Shown one piece after another: positions 1 through 4,722 of a stretch of 5,065 nucleotides of DNA (positions within the stretch are counted from its first letter, which is position 1; each line of letters begins with the position of its first letter). Location: the NCBI GenBank assembly GCA_026390215.1, contig JAPLGJ010000087.1, positions 1 through 5,065 of the forward strand, written 5' to 3'. This DNA comes from Caldisericota bacterium. GTDB taxonomy: Bacteria; Caldisericota; Caldisericia; Cryosericales; Cryosericaceae. A program made the translations under genes and the position numbers. Under the pieces are notes generated by a model. The model did not search any database, had not been told where the DNA came from, and saw only the letters and a list, made by a program, of their open reading frames with translations.

Positions 1-1
1 C

Positions 2-442
2 ATCTGGGGGGACCTGCACACAGCGTTTGCTGATCAGCTGTCCACAAAGGGACTGACCTTGCAGGCGCCGTCCGAGGCCCTGACCATTGCCGCCAATCGC
101 GACCTGCTGACTGTCGCGCTGGACAACCTGGTCGAGAACGCCGTCCGTTATGCACCCGAAGGAACAGCAGTCGCCATTACTGTTCAGCAAACCGGACGTA
201 CGGTGACCATCGCCGTCACCGACCAGGGGCCCGGCATGCCGCCCGAGGCACTGCCCCACATTTGGGACCGCTTCACCCGCATCGACCCCAGCCGCAGCCG
301 CGAGTCGGGAGGGAGCGGCCTCGGCCTGGCGATCGTCCGCAAGGCAGTGGAAGCCATGCACGGCCATGTCGCCGTCACCAGCAAGATCGGTATGGGGAGC
401 ATGTTCTCCATCATCCTGCCGGACGGCACCGCAAACGCCTAG
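2..442 (+). CDS. Sensor histidine kinase, C-terminal HATPase domain (partial, 5' end outside window)
   Basis: The frame is open from the window edge, so only the last 146 residues of a two-component sensor kinase are visible. This part is the ATP-binding domain that phosphorylates the conserved His of the upstream dimerisation domain. Counting from the first visible residue, the N box is LDNLVENAVRYAPEG (40-54), the G1 box DQGPGMP (74-80), the F-box region WDRFTRIDPSRSR (88-100) and the G2 box GGSGLGLAIV (103-112). The domain then ends normally with the usual GxGSxFxxxLP-like strand (about 130-140). The order and spacing of the boxes are typical of EnvZ/PhoR-type kinases. The TTG at 59 is not a real start, because the homology-compatible frame continues upstream of it. 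The sensing domain, the HisKA domain and any partner response regulator lie to the left and cannot be seen. Its stop overlaps the stop of the converging CGGC gene. Confidence 0.93.
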   Translation: MWGDLHTAFADQLSTKGLTLQAPSEALTIAANRDLLTVALDNLVENAVRYAPEGTAVAITVQQTGRTVTIAVTDQGPGMPPEALPHIWDRFTRIDPSRSRESGGSGLGLAIVRKAVEAMHGHVAVTSKIGMGSMFSIILPDGTANA

Positions 443-888
443 TCGTATGCCAGCCGGATCTCCTCGGTAGCAAGTGTGGGCTGGATGAGCTCCTGCCATA
501 TTGGGGTCTTCCAGGAACCCAGCGCGTCGTGAATCTTGAAGTACTTCTCAGGGATGGGGTGAGTTCCGACGACGACAGGGATGCCATATTGCTCCTGGAT
601 GAACCGTCGAAACTCGTCGATCCGCGTGCACGGTGGGTAGCCGACCAGCATGCCAGTGGCCAGATGGATGACCGTCACGCCGTTCTTCTTCATCTCGGCG
701 GGAGCGTATTCGATGTTGCCCCCGGGACACCCACCGCACGTGGTACAGCCGACGAGTTCCACTTCCTTCCCGGTGTAGATGCTGAAGGCGCCCTCGCGGT
801 TCTTCAAGGCGCGCAGGCACTTGCCAGCCGCGCAGGTGTGATATCTGTCGCACATGATCATCCCAATACGCACGATTTCGTCGCTCAT
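439..888 (-). CDS. CGGC-domain protein, putative metal-binding
   Basis: A 149-residue soluble protein with seven cysteines. C13, C19 and C24 lie in an N-terminal stretch (IMCDRYHTCAAGKC). C48, C51 and C54 lie in the signature GCTTCGGCPGG (47-57), and C87 is in GYPPCTRID. This matches the CGGC domain family (annotated as putative metal-binding; no biochemical role is established to my knowledge). The C-terminal third contains GIPVVVGTHPIPEKYF, also typical of the family. I chose ATG 888 over the in-frame TTG at 891 because the Shine-Dalgarno GGGGAGG (minus strand, 893-899) sits 4 nt before the ATG but only 1 nt before the TTG. No convincing promoter is visible upstream. It lies 227 nt downstream of mrp on the same strand, with a hairpin between them, so it could be read from the mrp operon or alone. 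Function is inferred from the Cys pattern and the neighbours only. Confidence 0.88.
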   Translation of the reverse strand: MSDEIVRIGMIMCDRYHTCAAGKCLRALKNREGAFSIYTGKEVELVGCTTCGGCPGGNIEYAPAEMKKNGVTVIHLATGMLVGYPPCTRIDEFRRFIQEQYGIPVVVGTHPIPEKYFKIHDALGSWKTPIWQELIQPTLATEEIRLAYD

Positions 889-1000
889 CAAACCTCCCCA
901 TCACAGAGTAGATTCATGCAAGTGAGTCTAGCAGCATTTTGTCTGGCCTGCCACAGCATGGCACTGATCGGCACGACGATGCGCCTGCAGACACAAGGAA

Positions 1001-1025
1001 ATCCCCAGGCGATGAACCTGGGGAT
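1001..1025 (-). terminator. Perfect hairpin downstream of mrp, possible terminator
   Basis: ATCCCCAGG (1001-1009) and CCTGGGGAT (1017-1025) form a perfect 9-bp stem with a 7-nt loop. On the minus strand the stem is followed by TTCCTTGTGT, a poor U tract, so termination may be weak. It lies about 90 nt past the mrp stop and about 110 nt before the CGGC start. It could therefore separate the two genes, allow partial read-through, or stabilise the mrp transcript 3' end. Confidence 0.45.
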
Positions 1026-1115
1026 CTGCCTTGAGAACTGGGACAGGGCTTCACTGTCGATTGATCTGATAGCATCCGGCTGATTTCGGTCCCTGTCGTT
1101 GCAGGAACACGACGC

Positions 1116-1937
1116 CTAGGGCGCGGGAACTGAGTTCGGTGTGGTAAAGGCCGTCGCTGTCGTCGCGACATATTTCACCAGCGCCTCAGTGACTGGGGCG
1201 AAGGACGGCATCTGGACGTCTTCGACGTGACCGGTGTCGGCCTGTCGCGCAACGTCAGGGTCGATAGGAAGCCGTGCAAGGACAGGGGCGCCGATACGAT
1301 CGGCCAACTCCTGCGCGTGGCTGGGCCCGAACAGCTCAAATCCCTCTCCACAGTGCGGGCACGTGACCATCGCCATGTTCTCGACGATGCCAAGAATCGG
1401 CTTGCGCATCTGCTTCGCCAAGCCCGCAGCCTTCTCGACGATCATGCCGGCCAGCTCTTGTGGCGTCGTGACCATGAGGATGCCGTCAACCGGCAGGGAC
1501 TGGAACGCCGTCAGGGGGACATCAGCGGTCCCTGGTGGCAGGTCTATGATGAGGACGTCCAGGTCTCCCCACGCCACGTCCGTCCAAAACTGCTTGATAG
1601 CAGACGTAAGCAAGGGGCCACGCCAGATGACCGGCTGGCCGGAATCGTCCAGGAACAGATTCATGGAAATGATCTTGATGCCTGTCGTCGTCTCGGGCGG
1701 GAGGATGCCGACCATGGAAGACTCGGGTCGTGCGGTCATGCCGAAGAGACGCGGGATGGACGGCCCCGTGATGTCCGCATCCAGGATACCCACCCTCAGT
1801 TCGCGACGTGCCAGCTCGACTGCCGCCATGGCGGACACCAGGGACTTTCCCACACCGCCCTTGCCACTGGCAACTGCAAGAACGTGCCGGACGTGGTTAA
1901 CCTGTGATGTCAGGCTCTCATTGTCAGCCGTTTCCAT
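1116..1937 (-). CDS. mrp: Mrp/NBP35 (ApbC)-family Fe-S P-loop ATPase
   Basis: A 273-residue cytoplasmic ATPase of the Mrp/ApbC/NBP35 branch of the ParA/MinD superfamily. Members bind a labile [4Fe-4S] cluster at the dimer interface and act in Fe-S cluster assembly or transfer. Visible motifs are the deviant Walker A SGKGGVGKS (24-32, signature Lys26), the switch I segment ILDADITGPSIPRLFG (51-66), WRGP (105-108), the Walker B/switch II IIDLPPGTAD (130-139) and the cluster-ligating CPHC (Cys193 and Cys196). There is neither an N-terminal DUF59 domain nor the extra N-terminal Cys cluster of eukaryotic NBP35, so this is the short form. ATG 1937 has a good Shine-Dalgarno (AAGGAGAGG, with GGAG 6 nt before the start). 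The start lies 14 bp inside the end of the DUF134-NifX gene, so the two are almost certainly cotranscribed and translationally coupled. In sulfate reducers Mrp proteins work with ORP proteins, which share the fold of the upstream neighbour's C-terminal domain; a similar partnership here is inference. Confidence 0.95.
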   Translation of the reverse strand: METADNESLTSQVNHVRHVLAVASGKGGVGKSLVSAMAAVELARRELRVGILDADITGPSIPRLFGMTARPESSMVGILPPETTTGIKIISMNLFLDDSGQPVIWRGPLLTSAIKQFWTDVAWGDLDVLIIDLPPGTADVPLTAFQSLPVDGILMVTTPQELAGMIVEKAAGLAKQMRKPILGIVENMAMVTCPHCGEGFELFGPSHAQELADRIGAPVLARLPIDPDVARQADTGHVEDVQMPSFAPVTEALVKYVATTATAFTTPNSVPAP

Positions 1938-2664
1938 GGGCCTCTCCTTCGTGATGGCAGCCGTGGGCCTGTCCGGTCACATTCGCAAGACTTCCCGTCC
2001 GGTAGGCCTCGACAATCTCGTCCAGACTGCTCATATCGGTCTGCATGACCTTGAGCCCTGACGCGAGCAGCACGTCCATCGCGCCCCTGCCCATACCACC
2101 AGCGATGACGGTGTCACAGCCGTGCGCTGCGTCGGCGAGGCGCTTGTGCACCTCTTCATGCGGGAGTCCGCTGTCCAGAGAAGCGTCGCCACACACGTGC
2201 GCGAACTTGTCCCTCAGCTCGGTCGCAGTCACCTCGCCATCAGTAATTTCGACGACCTTGTAGTAGTGGGCGCGGCCAAAGTGCTGACAGAGTGTCGTGC
2301 CATCGTCGGTCGGTAGTGCGATTCGCGTAACCATTCTGGTACCTCCTGTTGTCTCTTCCTGCTGTCTGTGGACTGGTATGGCGTTCATGCCCTCGTCCCA
2401 CGCTCTTGCAACCGTCAGCGGATAGCCGCGCACGAGCGCTGCTGCAACTTTGCGTCGAGCGCCCGCAAGGATACGTTGGAACGTACTCTGGGAGATGCCC
2501 ATAAGGTGTGCCGCTTCCGTCTGATCCAGACCCACCAGGTCACTGAGACGCAATGCCTCCATCTCATCAGCCCCGAGAACGTGCAACGTCCCTGCGCCCT
2601 CCGGACAGAAGGTCTGCATTCCGTCATATGTACCACACCTTCGAGCAACCTGTCGTCTGGGCAT
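1924..2664 (-). CDS. DUF134 (HTH) fused to dinitrogenase iron-molybdenum cofactor (NifX/ORP-like) domain
   Basis: A 246-residue two-domain protein. Residues 1 to about 88 match DUF134/UPF0251: ADEMEALRLSDLVGLDQTEAA (32-52) leads into a sigma-70-region-4-like helix-turn-helix, MGISQSTFQRILAGARRKVA (55-74), the likely DNA-binding part. Residues 111 to about 225 match the NifX/NafY/ORP family that binds Fe-Mo or Mo-Cu clusters: it begins MVTRIALPTDD, then CQHFGRAHYYKVVEI (126-140) and VIAGGMGRGAMDVLLASGLKV (from 186). A linker of about 22 residues lies between. The tail QAHGCHHEGEAHGNG is rich in His with one Cys and may bind metal. Start ATG 2664 has AGGAG at 5-nt spacing and a near-consensus promoter just upstream. 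The gene leads the operon and its end overlaps mrp. A metal- or cofactor-responsive regulator is plausible, perhaps self-regulating through the palindrome in its promoter; this is inference. A second start inside the gene is listed separately. Confidence 0.93.
   Translation of the reverse strand: MPRRQVARRCGTYDGMQTFCPEGAGTLHVLGADEMEALRLSDLVGLDQTEAAHLMGISQSTFQRILAGARRKVAAALVRGYPLTVARAWDEGMNAIPVHRQQEETTGGTRMVTRIALPTDDGTTLCQHFGRAHYYKVVEITDGEVTATELRDKFAHVCGDASLDSGLPHEEVHKRLADAAHGCDTVIAGGMGRGAMDVLLASGLKVMQTDMSSLDEIVEAYRTGSLANVTGQAHGCHHEGEAHGNG
2332..2347 (-). promoter_or_regulatory. Internal ribosome binding site and ATG at the DUF134/NifX domain boundary
   Basis: On the minus strand a full-strength Shine-Dalgarno AGGAGGT (2341-2347) lies 6 nt before an in-frame ATG (2332-2334), which encodes Met111 of the fusion. 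Met111 is exactly where the NifX-like domain begins (MVTRIALPTDD). This motif is better than the one at the annotated start. Initiation here would give a free 136-residue NifX/ORP-like protein (1924-2334). The site could instead be a relic of two separate genes that became joined by loss of a stop codon. The sequence shows the motif and its spacing; actual use is inferred. Confidence 0.7.
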
Positions 2665-2677
2665 GTCATCTCCTGGT

Positions 2678-2703
2678 ATGATATGAATATATATTCATTT
2701 CAT
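2678..2703. promoter_or_regulatory. 26-bp imperfect palindrome, candidate operator of the DUF134-NifX/mrp operon
   Basis: The left half ATGATATGAATAT (2678-2690) and the reverse complement of the right half (2691-2703) agree at 12 of 13 positions; the central 16 bp (2683-2698) are a perfect palindrome. The element is strikingly AT-rich beside its surroundings and covers the -10 box of the minus-strand promoter. A dimeric repressor bound here would block RNA polymerase. The adjacent DUF134 HTH protein is an obvious candidate, but this is inference. Confidence 0.65.
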
Positions 2704-2713
2704 GACGTGTCAA
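2686..2713 (-). promoter_or_regulatory. Sigma-70-type promoter of the DUF134-NifX/mrp operon
   Basis: On the minus strand the -35 box is a perfect TTGACA (2708-2713) and the -10 box is TATATT (2686-2691, five of six matches), with a 16-nt spacer. The predicted transcript would start near 2679, leaving a short leader of about 15 nt that contains the AGGAG ribosome binding site. The -10 box lies inside the 26-bp palindrome, which suggests repression by steric occlusion. Confidence 0.75.
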
Positions 2714-2741
2714 CCATCGAACCGTCGCGTGCCCTTGCCTT

Positions 2742-2780
2742 CTTGGGGTCAAGCGTTAACATTTGTGGAATGGTACCATT
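2742..2780 (+). repeat. REP-like hairpin repeat, copy A
   Basis: It begins CTTGGGGTCAAGC, then GTTAACATT (2755-2763), loop TGTGG, and AATGGTACC (2769-2777). The stem has seven of nine pairs, the weakest of the three copies. Its first 19 nt from GGGG are identical to copy B. It lies 20 nt upstream of the transposase start. It may lend a weak plus-strand -10 box (TAACAT, 2757-2762, with TTGCCT at 2735-2740, 16-nt spacer) to the transposase; that promoter call is uncertain. Confidence 0.85.
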
Positions 2781-2799
2781 CTGTTTGAGGAGAGTAGTC

Positions 2800-3609
2800 A
2801 TGGCGCGACCGATTCGTCTGCAGTACCCCGGAGCATACTACCATGTTACCGACCGCGGCGACCGCAAGGAAGCGGTATTCACATCCGACGCCGACCGTAT
2901 CAGTTTCCTTCAGCTCTTGAACAGCACCGCCCTATCCTGCCACTGGCGAGTCCTGGCATACTGCCTGATGGACAACCACTACCACTTGATGCTTGAGACG
3001 ACTGCGCCGAACCTGGCGACAGGCATGGCTCGCCTGAATGGTGTGTACACACAGAGGTTCAACCGTGTCTACGAGCGTGTTGGGCACGTGTTCCAGGGAC
3101 GCTACAGGTCGCAGGTTGTCCAGACAGAAGGACATCTCCTGGAGGCCTGCCGCTACGTCGTCCTCAATCCGGTTCGCGCAGGACTTGTGAACGATCCTGC
3201 TGACTGGAAGTGGAGCAGCTACTGCGCGTCGGCTGGACTGGCCGGAGCACTCTCGTGTCTGGATGAAGCGTGGGTCCGCGAGAGAGTCACTCAGACTGGT
3301 TCCTTTGACGGGTACATCGACTGGATTCGTGAGGGCATAGGAAGACCGTGCGGTTTTCTGCGCCCGCAACGTACTTCGGGGATCCAGACACATCAGCCCC
3401 CTGTTGAAGTGCCCTTAATGCCCGACCAAACTGCGCCGCCGCTTGCAGATATCCTGACCGGATGCGTGTGGACTCGTGGCGGCGACGAGATACTGCGCTC
3501 GCGCATCCGGCAAGCCTTGGACGCAGGACATAGCCAGCGAGCCATCGCCAAGGAACTCCGCGTCAGCCACGTGGTCATCAGTAGATTCTCCTCTGGGGTC
3601 AAGCGTTAA
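2800..3609 (+). CDS. REP-associated tyrosine transposase (RAYT), Y1/HUH family
   Basis: A 269-residue single-strand DNA transposase of the RAYT branch of the IS200/IS605 superfamily. The start is set by homology (MARPIRLQYPGAYYHVTDRG) and by GAGGAG (2787-2792), 7 nt before ATG 2800; the frame stays open far upstream by chance. Visible motifs are LAYCLMDNHYHLMLE with the HUH pair His60 and His62, and CRYVVLNPVRAGLV with the likely nucleophile Tyr119. RAYT-typical features in between include FNRVYERVGHVFQGRYRS (87-104). Residues about 237-266 (HSQRAIAKELRVSHVVISRF) form an extra C-terminal helix-turn-helix. The gene appears intact, with both catalytic motifs present. Its last codons (encoding GVKR) and TAA stop lie within repeat copy B, so gene and repeat are physically merged. 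RAYTs act on REP hairpins like those flanking it; whether it moves as a transposon or serves as a housekeeping RAYT cannot be told from one copy. Confidence 0.92.
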   Translation: MARPIRLQYPGAYYHVTDRGDRKEAVFTSDADRISFLQLLNSTALSCHWRVLAYCLMDNHYHLMLETTAPNLATGMARLNGVYTQRFNRVYERVGHVFQGRYRSQVVQTEGHLLEACRYVVLNPVRAGLVNDPADWKWSSYCASAGLAGALSCLDEAWVRERVTQTGSFDGYIDWIREGIGRPCGFLRPQRTSGIQTHQPPVEVPLMPDQTAPPLADILTGCVWTRGGDEILRSRIRQALDAGHSQRAIAKELRVSHVVISRFSSGVKR

Positions 3610-3630
3610 CATTGATAGAGTGGTAACTTT
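3594..3630 (+). repeat. REP-like hairpin repeat, copy B (contains the transposase stop codon)
   Basis: It begins TGGGGTCAAGC, then GTTAACATT (3605-3613), loop GATAG, and AGTGGTAAC (3619-3627). The stem has seven Watson-Crick pairs, one G-T and one mismatch. It has the same orientation as copy A. The transposase TAA (3607-3609) lies in the GTTAAC of the stem. Confidence 0.85.
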
Positions 3631-3725
3631 GCTCGGCCTCCCACGAGAGAGTTGACATGCTCGGGACGTAGACCTGCGTCTCGATCTGGCAGAGCATTCT
3701 AGTATTGAGCAACGCCGGATAGGAG

Positions 3726-3763
3726 AATGTTACCACTTGGAAATGGTAACGCTTGACCCCAAG
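3726..3763 (-). repeat. REP-like hairpin repeat, copy C (inverted)
   Basis: Read on the minus strand it starts CTTGGGGTCAAGC, then GTTACCATT, a 4-nt loop, and AGTGGTAAC. Its arms are 3742-3750 and 3729-3737. This is the best stem of the three: eight Watson-Crick pairs and one G-T on the minus strand. The A-to-C change in the left arm relative to A and B restores pairing. Its orientation is opposite to copies A and B. Confidence 0.85.
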
Positions 3764-3771
3764 GAAGGGGC

Positions 3772-3803
3772 GAAACGAAAACCCCCGGGGTGTTCCCGGG
3801 GGT
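3772..3803 (-). terminator. Rho-independent terminator of the DUF2202 gene
   Basis: ACCCCCGGG (3781-3789) and CCCGGGGGT (3795-3803) form a perfect, very stable 9-bp stem with a 5-nt loop. On the minus strand it is followed by a T-rich run (TTTCGTTTCG). It lies 23 nt past the stop of the minus-strand DUF2202 gene. The T tract is only on the minus side, so it serves that gene and not the transposase. Confidence 0.85.
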
Positions 3804-3826
3804 GCGACTAACTAAGATGGAAGGGG

Positions 3827-4492
3827 TCAGCCTGCAATACAACTGCCAGTGCCGATCCCGCGCATACCCTGACCAGCGCCGTTGCCGCGTGATCCTTGCC
3901 CGACTCCGCGACCGCCGCGGCCAGTTCCCTGTCCGATCCCGGTGCCGCCAGCAAGAACATTCTCGAAAGCAGGAAGGTGCTTGTTGGCAGATGCTGCCTT
4001 GAGGTTGCCGAAGACCTGCAGGATGTCCTGGTTGTCCACGGTCTTGATCAGTCCGTCATACAGGGCAATGTCCTCTTTCTCCACCGTGACGCCGAGCTTG
4101 AGGGCGTCTTCCACTGTGGCGACACCTGCCATCAGGGTGCTGGTGCGTGCAGCCTGTGTGTCGGCAGGGACTGTGAGCTGATACTTTGTGAACAGGGCAG
4201 TTAGTGCCGCAACGTGCTGTTCTTCGGACTTCACGATACTGGTGAAGGGACGAATGCTGCCAAGCTTTGCGATAACTGCAGTGTAGATATCACGGGCCAG
4301 ATACTCCTCCTGCAACGTCTCCACCAGAGCGTTCTTCTCGGCCTGAGACAACGCCTCGACGGGCAGGTTGGCGATCGTCGTGCAGGTGGTGGCTGGAGTC
4401 GTGCGCCGAGCACCTCCGTATGCAGATGCAACACCAGCACCGGAACCGACCAGAACTGCAACTGCGAGTACTGTTACTAGTATTCTCTTCAT
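3827..4492 (-). CDS. DUF2202 ferritin-like protein, exported, with Gly-rich tail
   Basis: A 221-residue protein with a Sec signal peptide: MKR, a hydrophobic stretch, then a VASA-YGG cleavage site after about residue 24. The body (about 45-180) matches DUF2202, a four-helix ferritin/rubrerythrin-like domain. The likely metal-ligand motifs are EEYLARDIY (62-70), SEEQHVAAL (89-97), VEKEDIALY (137-145) and ANKHLPAF (169-176). The tail (about 182-217) is a low-complexity run of Gly with Gln, Arg and Asn, common in this family. Start ATG 4492 is chosen over the upstream ATG at 4588 because it has AAGGAGA at 7-nt spacing and gives a clean signal peptide. The gene appears to be monocistronic, ending at a strong terminator. 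A role in extracytoplasmic metal binding or oxidative protection is possible but unproven; the family has no firm function. Confidence 0.9.
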   Translation of the reverse strand: MKRILVTVLAVAVLVGSGAGVASAYGGARRTTPATTCTTIANLPVEALSQAEKNALVETLQEEYLARDIYTAVIAKLGSIRPFTSIVKSEEQHVAALTALFTKYQLTVPADTQAARTSTLMAGVATVEDALKLGVTVEKEDIALYDGLIKTVDNQDILQVFGNLKAASANKHLPAFENVLAGGTGIGQGTGRGGRGVGQGSRGNGAGQGMRGIGTGSCIAG

Positions 4493-4581
4493 ATACGTTC
4501 TCCTTGTGTGTGGTCTCGGGGAAGCTTCCGTTACGGCAGCCTCTCCTGAGTGTACTACGCCGTGACCCAACAATCCGTACT

Positions 4582-4606
4582 CACACAATGGTCACAAAAT
4601 GGCACA
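4582..4606 (-). promoter_or_regulatory. Phased TGTG direct repeats upstream of the DUF2202 gene
   Basis: TCACACAATGG (4581-4591) and TCACAAAATGG (4592-4602) are tandem 11-mers differing at one base, and a third CACA follows at 4603-4606. On the minus strand this is TGTG repeated at 10- and 11-bp steps, about 90-115 nt before the DUF2202 start. Direct repeats with helical spacing are a usual site layout for OmpR/PhoB-type response regulators. I could not find a convincing -35/-10 pair downstream, so this is only a candidate activator site. A perfect 10-bp palindrome, GGAAGCTTCC (4520-4529), also lies in the leader. Confidence 0.35.
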
Positions 4607-4625
4607 GTGCAGTCATAGAGCTGGT

Positions 4626-4642
4626 CGCACGGAATACGTGCG
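4626..4642. repeat. Short perfect inverted repeat in the intergenic region
   Basis: CGCACG (4626-4631) and CGTGCG (4637-4642) are separated by GAATA. There is no T tract on either side, so it is unlikely to be a terminator for the gene to its right. It could be a protein-binding site or a chance palindrome. The rest of the gap 4493-4722 holds no gene I can support. Confidence 0.35.
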
Positions 4643-4722
4643 TCAATTGCTATTCCTTGACACTGCGCCGCGAAAGGAGAGAACCATCCGGGGCGCCCCT
4701 TGTCCAGATACCTGCAGCGCGC

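Larger units (their letters stand above)
2742..3763 (+). mobile_element. REP-associated (IS200/IS605-like) transposase unit bounded by inverted hairpin repeats
   Basis: The unit runs from repeat copy A (plus orientation, 2742-2780), through the transposase gene, to copy B (plus orientation, overlapping the gene's end) and copy C (inverted, 3726-3763). A and C share the outer CTTGGGGTCAAGCGTTA in opposite orientations. HUH (Y1) transposases recognise hairpins with a short 5' guide rather than simple terminal inverted repeats, and make no target duplication; none is evident here. The 95 nt between B and C (3631-3725) hold no gene I can support. The true right boundary could be B or C; I chose C because it closes the outer inverted pair. 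The unit sits in the gap between the DUF134-NifX operon promoter and the terminator of the DUF2202 gene, so it interrupts no visible gene. Confidence 0.65.

Noticed and set aside
262..1083. A 273-codon plus-strand open frame
   Set aside because: It overlaps the histidine kinase end out of frame and the CGGC gene in antisense. Its translation has no recognisable motifs.
1227..2061. Two long plus-strand frames opposite mrp
   Set aside because: Both are shadows of mrp and the DUF134-NifX end. All motifs of Mrp are on the minus strand.
2368..2799. A 144-codon N-terminal extension of the transposase frame on the plus strand
   Set aside because: It is antisense to the well-supported DUF134-NifX gene. 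Family homology begins at MARPIRLQ, and a good ribosome binding site precedes ATG 2800.
3652..3657. A perfect plus-strand TTGACA between repeats B and C
   Set aside because: No acceptable -10 box follows at 16-18 nt, and no plus-strand gene lies downstream.
2742..3763. Possible short CRISPR-like array from the three similar repeats
   Set aside because: Copies are in mixed orientation, irregularly spaced with a gene between them, and form RAYT-type hairpins; no cas genes are present.
4493..4588. Longer start for the DUF2202 gene at ATG 4588
   Set aside because: It would place 32 extra residues before a clear signal peptide, and no better ribosome binding site supports it.
4690..4699. GGGGCGCCCC as terminator of the right-edge gene
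   Set aside because: It has no loop and no T tract on the minus strand.
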